DNA of 40,817 nt from Metasolibacillus meyeri (GTDB taxonomy: Bacteria > Bacillota > Bacilli > Bacillales_A > Planococcaceae), in the NCBI RefSeq assembly GCF_003049505.1, contig NZ_PYWN01000030.1, positions 1 through 40,817 on the forward strand. The letters are read 5' to 3'. The notes beneath the pieces were generated by a model that ran no database searches, was not told where the DNA came from, and worked only from the letters and a program-made list of their open reading frames with translations. A program made the translations under genes and the position numbers. Positions 36,696 to 40,817 of the stretch are shown here, piece after piece (position 1 is the stretch's first letter; each line of letters starts with the position of its first letter).

Positions 36696-39158
36696 TTGTC
36701 TGAGATCGAACATGGAAATATTCAAAGAAATAATATTACGACTGAAATTAAAACATCATTTTTAAACTATGCAATGAGTGTTATTACAGCGCGTGCTTTA
36801 CCAGATGTACGTGATGGCTTAAAGCCTGTACACCGTCGTATTTTATATGGGATGCAAGAACTAGGCAATACATCAGATAAGCCATATAAGAAAAGTGCCC
36901 GTATTGTAGGGGACGTAATGGGTAAGTACCATCCACATGGTGACTCTTCTATTTATGATGCAATGGTGCGTATGGCACAGGATTTCAGCTATCGCTACAT
37001 GCTAGTAGATGGGCACGGAAACTTCGGCTCTGTTGATGGTGATGGTGCAGCCGCGATGCGTTATACAGAATCGCGTATGTCAAAAATCGCAATGGAAATG
37101 TTACGTGATATCAATAAAGATACAATTGATTATGAACCAAACTATGATGGTAGTGAACATGAACCAAAGGTATTACCATCTCGTTATCCTAACTTACTTG
37201 TCAACGGTACTTCCGGTATTGCCGTAGGGATGGCGACAAATATTCCACCGCATCAATTAGGCGAAACGATTGATGCTGTGCTTGCTTTGTCGGAAAATCC
37301 TGCTATTACGACAGAAGAGCTAATGGAAATTATGCCAGGACCAGACTTCCCAACAGGTGGTTTAATTATGGGACGTTCTGGCATTCGCCGAGCTTATGAA
37401 ACAGGTCGTGGCTCCATTATTATTCGAGCAAAGGTAGAAATTGAGCAAAGCAGTAACGGGAAGGAAACCATTTTAATTCATGAGTTACCTTATCAAGTAA
37501 ATAAAGCAAAACTCATCGAAAAAATTGCGGAGCTTGTACGTGATAAAAAAATTGACGGCATTACAAAATTAAACGATGAATCGGATCGTCGTGGGATGCG
37601 TGTTGTGATTGAAGTACGACGTGATGCAAATGCCAATGTCGTATTGAACAATTTATTTAAACAAACAGCAATGCAATCAAGCTTTGGTGTCAATATGCTC
37701 GCATTAGTAGATGGTCAGCCAAAAATTTTAAGCTTAAAAGAAGCACTATATCATTATTTAGAGCACCAAAAAGTCGTAATTACGCGTCGTACAGCATTTG
37801 AGTTACGCAAAGCGGAGGAACGCGCACATATTTTAGAGGGCTTACGTATCGCGCTTGACCATATCGATGAAATTATTGCGATTATTCGAGGTTCACGTAG
37901 CGGTGATGAAGCAAAGCCTGTATTAATGGAGCGCTTTACATTGAGTGAGCGTCAAGCACAGGCAATTCTTGATATGCGTCTTGTTCGTTTAAGCGGTTTA
38001 GAGCGTGAAAAAATTGAAGCTGAATATCAAGAGCTCCAAAGATTAATTGCTGAATTAAAAGCAATTTTAGCAGATGAAACAAAAATAGTTGAAATTATTC
38101 GTAAAGAGATGCTTGAGATTAAAGAGCGTTATAACGATAAACGCCGCACAGAAATTACGGCTGGTGGTCTTGAAATGATCGAGGATGAGGATTTAATTCC
38201 ACGTGAAAACTCGGTTCTGACATTAACGCATAATGGTTATATTAAGCGTTTAGCCGCAAATACATACCGCTCGCAAAAACGTGGTGGTCGCGGTGTGCAA
38301 GGTATGGGGACTAATGAGGACGACTTTGTAGAGCATTTATTATTTACATCAACGCATGATACAATTTTATTCTTCACGTCAAAAGGGAAAGTATTCCGAG
38401 CAAAAGGTTATGAAATTCCTGAATTTGGGCGTACAGCAAAAGGTTTACCGATCGTTAACTTACTAAATATTGAAAAAGATGAAAAAGTAACAGCGATGAT
38501 TCGTGTTGAATCATTCGATGAGGATGCTTACTTTATCTTTACAACGAAAACAGGTATTACAAAACGTACGCCAGTGTCTCAATTCGCTAATATACGTACA
38601 AATGGTTTAATTGCAATTAGCTTACGCGAGGATGATGATTTAATTTCTGTACGTTTAACAGATGGCAAGAAGCAAATTATTATCGGGACACAAGATGGTA
38701 TGCTCGTTCGTTTCCAAGAGGAAGATATTCGTTCAATGGGACGTACAGCTGCTGGTGTGCGCGGTATTAAATTGCGTGATGGGGACTATGTAGTAGGTAT
38801 GGAAATCATTGAGCCTGGCCAAGAAATTTTAGTTGTTACAGAAAAAGGCTATGGAAAACGTACACCTGAGCAGGAGTATCGTTTACAAAGCCGAGGTGGT
38901 GTCGGCTTAAAAACAATGCAAATTACAGAGAAAAACGGAAAGATGTGCGCAGTTAAAGCGGTCGATGGTACAGAGGATATTATGCTTATTACAATTAACG
39001 GCATGCTGATTCGCATGGATGTACAAGATATTTCTGTGATTGGCCGTAGTACACAAGGTGTCCGTTTAATCCGTTTAGCTGAAGAAGAATATGTTGCGAC
39101 TGTAGCAAAAGTGGAAAAAGATATCGTAGATGATGAAGATATCGAAGAAAACGAATAA
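36696..39158 (+). CDS. gyrA: DNA gyrase subunit A
   Basis: GyrA cuts and rejoins DNA. The start is TTG at 36696, after GGGAGGT at proper distance. The 820 residues contain catalytic Tyr123 in [10 protein letters not shown] and the quinolone-determining stretch [15 protein letters not shown], where Ser84 and Asp88 match the sensitive residues of E. coli (Ser83, Asp87). The GyrA-box QKRGGRG near 528 starts the DNA-wrapping beta-pinwheel domain. The tail is acidic ([10 protein letters not shown]). The gene ends in a terminator before the HD-GYP-like gene. Confidence 0.97.
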   Translation: MSEIEHGNIQRNNITTEIKTSFLNYAMSVITARALPDVRDGLKPVHRRILYGMQELGNTSDKPYKKSARIVGDVMGKYHPHGDSSIYDAMVRMAQDFSYRYMLVDGHGNFGSVDGDGAAAMRYTESRMSKIAMEMLRDINKDTIDYEPNYDGSEHEPKVLPSRYPNLLVNGTSGIAVGMATNIPPHQLGETIDAVLALSENPAITTEELMEIMPGPDFPTGGLIMGRSGIRRAYETGRGSIIIRAKVEIEQSSNGKETILIHELPYQVNKAKLIEKIAELVRDKKIDGITKLNDESDRRGMRVVIEVRRDANANVVLNNLFKQTAMQSSFGVNMLALVDGQPKILSLKEALYHYLEHQKVVITRRTAFELRKAEERAHILEGLRIALDHIDEIIAIIRGSRSGDEAKPVLMERFTLSERQAQAILDMRLVRLSGLEREKIEAEYQELQRLIAELKAILADETKIVEIIRKEMLEIKERYNDKRRTEITAGGLEMIEDEDLIPRENSVLTLTHNGYIKRLAANTYRSQKRGGRGVQGMGTNEDDFVEHLLFTSTHDTILFFTSKGKVFRAKGYEIPEFGRTAKGLPIVNLLNIEKDEKVTAMIRVESFDEDAYFIFTTKTGITKRTPVSQFANIRTNGLIAISLREDDDLISVRLTDGKKQIIIGTQDGMLVRFQEEDIRSMGRTAAGVRGIKLRDGDYVVGMEIIEPGQEILVVTEKGYGKRTPEQEYRLQSRGGVGLKTMQITEKNGKMCAVKAVDGTEDIMLITINGMLIRMDVQDISVIGRSTQGVRLIRLAEEEYVATVAKVEKDIVDDEDIEENE

Positions 39159-39252
39159 GTTTTTTGAGTTGTAAAAGATACTGTCTGAAAAGACATTTTG
39201 AGACACGTCCTTGGTGACGAATAACTACAGAAGCACAGATATAGGTTTAGGG

Positions 39253-39292
39253 CTGTCTGAAAAGGTAATTCCTCTTTCAGACAGTCCTTTTT
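39253..39292 (+). terminator. terminator after gyrA
   Basis: CTGTCTGAAA (39253-39262) pairs with TTTCAGACAG (39275-39284), followed by TCCTTTTT. A weaker copy of the same half-stem, CTGTCTGAAAAG, occurs at about 39181, so two versions of this motif lie in the gap. The rest of 39159-39453 shows no gene. Confidence 0.75.
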
Positions 39293-39453
39293 CGACAATT
39301 TTTAATTGTTTTGATTTGTAAGTACATGTAGCTATTTTTATATATTTGGAATAATATGAATAAAAATTAACTAAGATGTAATTACTACTATATTTATAAA
39401 AATTGTTACGATACAATGAAAAGAAAAGTACACATATAAAGGTGGTTTTTAGA

Positions 39454-40548
39454 TTGGAGACTACTCAGGTAAATGTTGCGGAATTAAATGTAGGACAAAC
39501 TATAGCAGATAACATATTTGCAAATACACAATTTCCGATTATTTATAAAGACACAAAAGTCACATATGAACATCTACATATACTTAATGTATTCAATATT
39601 AAATCAATTCCTGTTTATCAACAGCTTTCAGGGAAAAGTAAAGCAACAGATGCTGTTGAAAGTCATTCTATACAACTCGCAGAAAAAGTAGCTTCCTTTG
39701 AAAAATCCTATGCAAATGCAATTCAACAATTTAAAAAGGAATTTTTCAATTGGGAATCTGGTGCGAAAATTGATATGACTAAAATACGTGGGATGGCAAT
39801 TCCTCTAATTGAGCAAGTGCTTGAAAATCGCTCATATATATTTGATTTAAACAGTTATTCAAATCCACAAGATTATTTATATCATCATTGTATAGCAACG
39901 GGCTTAATTGCTTCGATTATGGCGCAAAAATTGGGCTATGAAAAAGGAATTTGTATCCAGATGGCAATTGCTGGAACTTTAGCAGACTCTGGAATGGCTA
40001 AAATTCCAGCTAGAATTCGCGATAAGACAAGTAAGCTGACAGCACATGAGTTTGCAGAAATTCGTCAGCATCCTGTTCATAGCTATGTCATGGTAAAAGA
40101 TTTAGGTGCATTAAAGGGAGAAATGAAGAAGGCCATTTTCCAACACCATGAAAGATTAAATGGTAGTGGTTATCCAAAGGGTATTAAGAGTGAAGATATT
40201 TCTATTTTCTCACAAATTATTGCAGTCGCCGATGTCTATCATGCAATGACGAGTGAGCGACTATATAGTGAGAAAAAAGCAACGTTTCAAGTAATAGAGA
40301 TGATTAAAGAATCCGAGTTTGGAAAGTTTGATATAAAAGTTGTGAATGCTTTAATAGCGATTGTAGCTGAATTGCCAATTGGTACTAGAGTGGAGTTATC
40401 CAATAAAGAGCGGGCGGAAGTAATGTTTATTAATAAGTATGCACCGACAAGACCATTAGTGAAAATTACAAGCACTGGTGAAATTATTGATCTAGCAACA
40501 GTACGTTCTTTCTATATATCACGTGTTATTACAAAGGCGGATGATTAA
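39454..40548 (+). CDS. HD-GYP-domain-like protein with altered HD motif
   Basis: The best start is TTG at 39454, eight bases after AAAGGTGG; the open frame begins 17 codons earlier without a ribosome site. The 364-residue protein has an N-terminal region (about 1-100), then an HD-GYP domain (about 140-310). Family motifs present are YHHCIATG (His144 or His145), HPVHSYVM (His206), HHERLNGSGYPKG (about 231-243) and VADVYHAMTSER (Asp260). At the defining HD position the sequence is LADSGMAKIP, so His is replaced by Ala177 while Asp178 remains. Active members hydrolyse c-di-GMP; loss of a metal ligand suggests reduced or no activity, or a sensing role. It lies between gyrA and an rRNA operon. No transmembrane segment is seen. 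Confidence 0.8.
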   Translation: METTQVNVAELNVGQTIADNIFANTQFPIIYKDTKVTYEHLHILNVFNIKSIPVYQQLSGKSKATDAVESHSIQLAEKVASFEKSYANAIQQFKKEFFNWESGAKIDMTKIRGMAIPLIEQVLENRSYIFDLNSYSNPQDYLYHHCIATGLIASIMAQKLGYEKGICIQMAIAGTLADSGMAKIPARIRDKTSKLTAHEFAEIRQHPVHSYVMVKDLGALKGEMKKAIFQHHERLNGSGYPKGIKSEDISIFSQIIAVADVYHAMTSERLYSEKKATFQVIEMIKESEFGKFDIKVVNALIAIVAELPIGTRVELSNKERAEVMFINKYAPTRPLVKITSTGEIIDLATVRSFYISRVITKADD

Positions 40549-40561
40549 GTAATGTTTACTG

Positions 40562-40600
40562 AGCAATTACGCCTTAGCGTAATTGCTTTAATATTTTTTT
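40562..40600 (+). terminator. terminator after the HD-GYP-like gene
   Basis: AGCAATTACGC (40562-40572), 4-base loop CTTA, GCGTAATTGCT (40577-40587), then TTAATATTTTTTT. It isolates the next unit, the rRNA operon, from upstream transcription. Confidence 0.9.
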
Positions 40601-40609
40601 GAAAAAGTA

Positions 40610-40638
40610 TTGACCTTATGTGAAATGTTTGATATTAT
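40610..40638 (+). promoter_or_regulatory. rrn promoter P1
   Basis: TTGACC (40610-40615), a spacer of 17 bp, TATTAT (40633-40638). Tandem promoters about 90 bp apart are standard for Bacillales rRNA operons. Confidence 0.75.
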
Positions 40639-40698
40639 TTATTAAGTCGCTGCGATGCATAAGTAATTCTTTCTTAAAAAACTTTTTTAAAAAAGTAG

Positions 40699-40727
40699 TT
40701 GACTTAAAAAGCACGACATGATATTAT
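40699..40727 (+). promoter_or_regulatory. rrn promoter P2
   Basis: TTGACT (40699-40704), 17-bp spacer, TATTAT (40722-40727). It is the promoter nearest to the rRNA leader. Confidence 0.8.
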
Positions 40728-40817
40728 ATAAAAGTTGCTTCTGATAGATGCGACGATGATATAAAAATGAACCTTGAAAACTGAACAAGCAAGACGTGAA
40801 TGAAAAAACGTTTCATT
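40728..40817 (+). other. rRNA operon leader, 16S gene beyond window edge
   Basis: Sequence after P2 includes CCTTGAAAACTGAACAAG, typical of the pre-16S leader (and of spacers) in Bacillales. The mature 16S start is not reached before the window ends. The call rests on this motif, the tandem promoters and the position after gyrA, where B. subtilis has rrnO. Confidence 0.75.

Noticed and set aside
39291-39297. Perfect Spo0A-box 7-mer TGTCGAA on the minus strand after gyrA
   Set aside because: It lies within the terminator tail, single, and not near a promoter; a 7-bp match is expected by chance in a 40-kb window.
38849-39298. 149-codon frame opposite the gyrA end
   Set aside because: It is antisense to the conserved gyrA C-terminus and runs into the gyrA terminator; Ser/Thr/Phe-rich with no motif.

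Overview
The window is the replication-origin region of a low-GC, endospore-forming member of the Bacillales. Gene content and protein sequences look most like Planococcaceae of the Lysinibacillus/Solibacillus group; this is a judgement from sequence memory, not a search. The gene order is the classic Firmicutes oriC core: rpmH, rnpA, yidC/spoIIIJ, jag, mnmE, mnmG, rsmG, noc, parA and parB run leftward, and dnaA, dnaN, yaaA, recF, gyrB and gyrA run rightward. The right edge enters an rRNA operon: its tandem promoters and leader are present but the 16S gene is not.

Layout from left to right. 1-6335: the leftward block yybS-gdpP-rplI-dnaB, then purA under its own promoter with a likely PurR operator. 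6336-6750: a non-coding stretch with stacked inverted repeats. 6751-14106: an accessory cluster for phosphorus acquisition. It has a leftward cytoplasmic 5'-nucleotidase-type metallophosphatase, divergent from phnD-phnC-phnE1-phnE2 and a 648-residue secreted protein of unknown function. 14186-15529: rpsF-ssb-rpsR. 15578-18981: a dispersed repeat, an orphan membrane zincin (DUF3267), ychF, a DUF951 gene that seems to start at CTG, and an MscS-type channel. 19063-24100: yyaC overlapping a DUF554 gene tail to tail, then parB-parA with a perfect parS, noc, and rsmG. 24153-29917: mnmG, mnmE, jag, yidC, rnpA, rpmH. 29918-31993: bipartite oriC around dnaA, with DnaA-box clusters on both sides and a recognisable unwinding module (boxes, GC spacer, DnaA-trios, AT-rich DNA) before dnaN. 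31994-40548: dnaN, yaaA, recF, gyrB, gyrA and a gene for an HD-GYP-like protein lacking one metal ligand. 40549-40817: a terminator, two rrn promoters and leader.

Most of the window is housekeeping. DnaA, DnaN, DnaB, Ssb and gyrase replicate the chromosome and control its topology. ParA, ParB, parS and Noc position the origin and couple it to division. MnmE, MnmG and RsmG modify RNA. YidC and Jag (and sporulation-linked YyaC) handle membrane insertion and spore-related functions. The parts most worth a second look are the phn-nucleotidase-secreted protein cluster, a palindromic DnaA double box about 2.5 kb from oriC, the CTG start of DUF951, the 84-bp antisense overlap of yyaC and the DUF554 gene, the altered HD motif in the protein after gyrA, and two dispersed non-coding repeat families. 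Several starts were moved from the longest open frame to a codon with a proper ribosome binding site.
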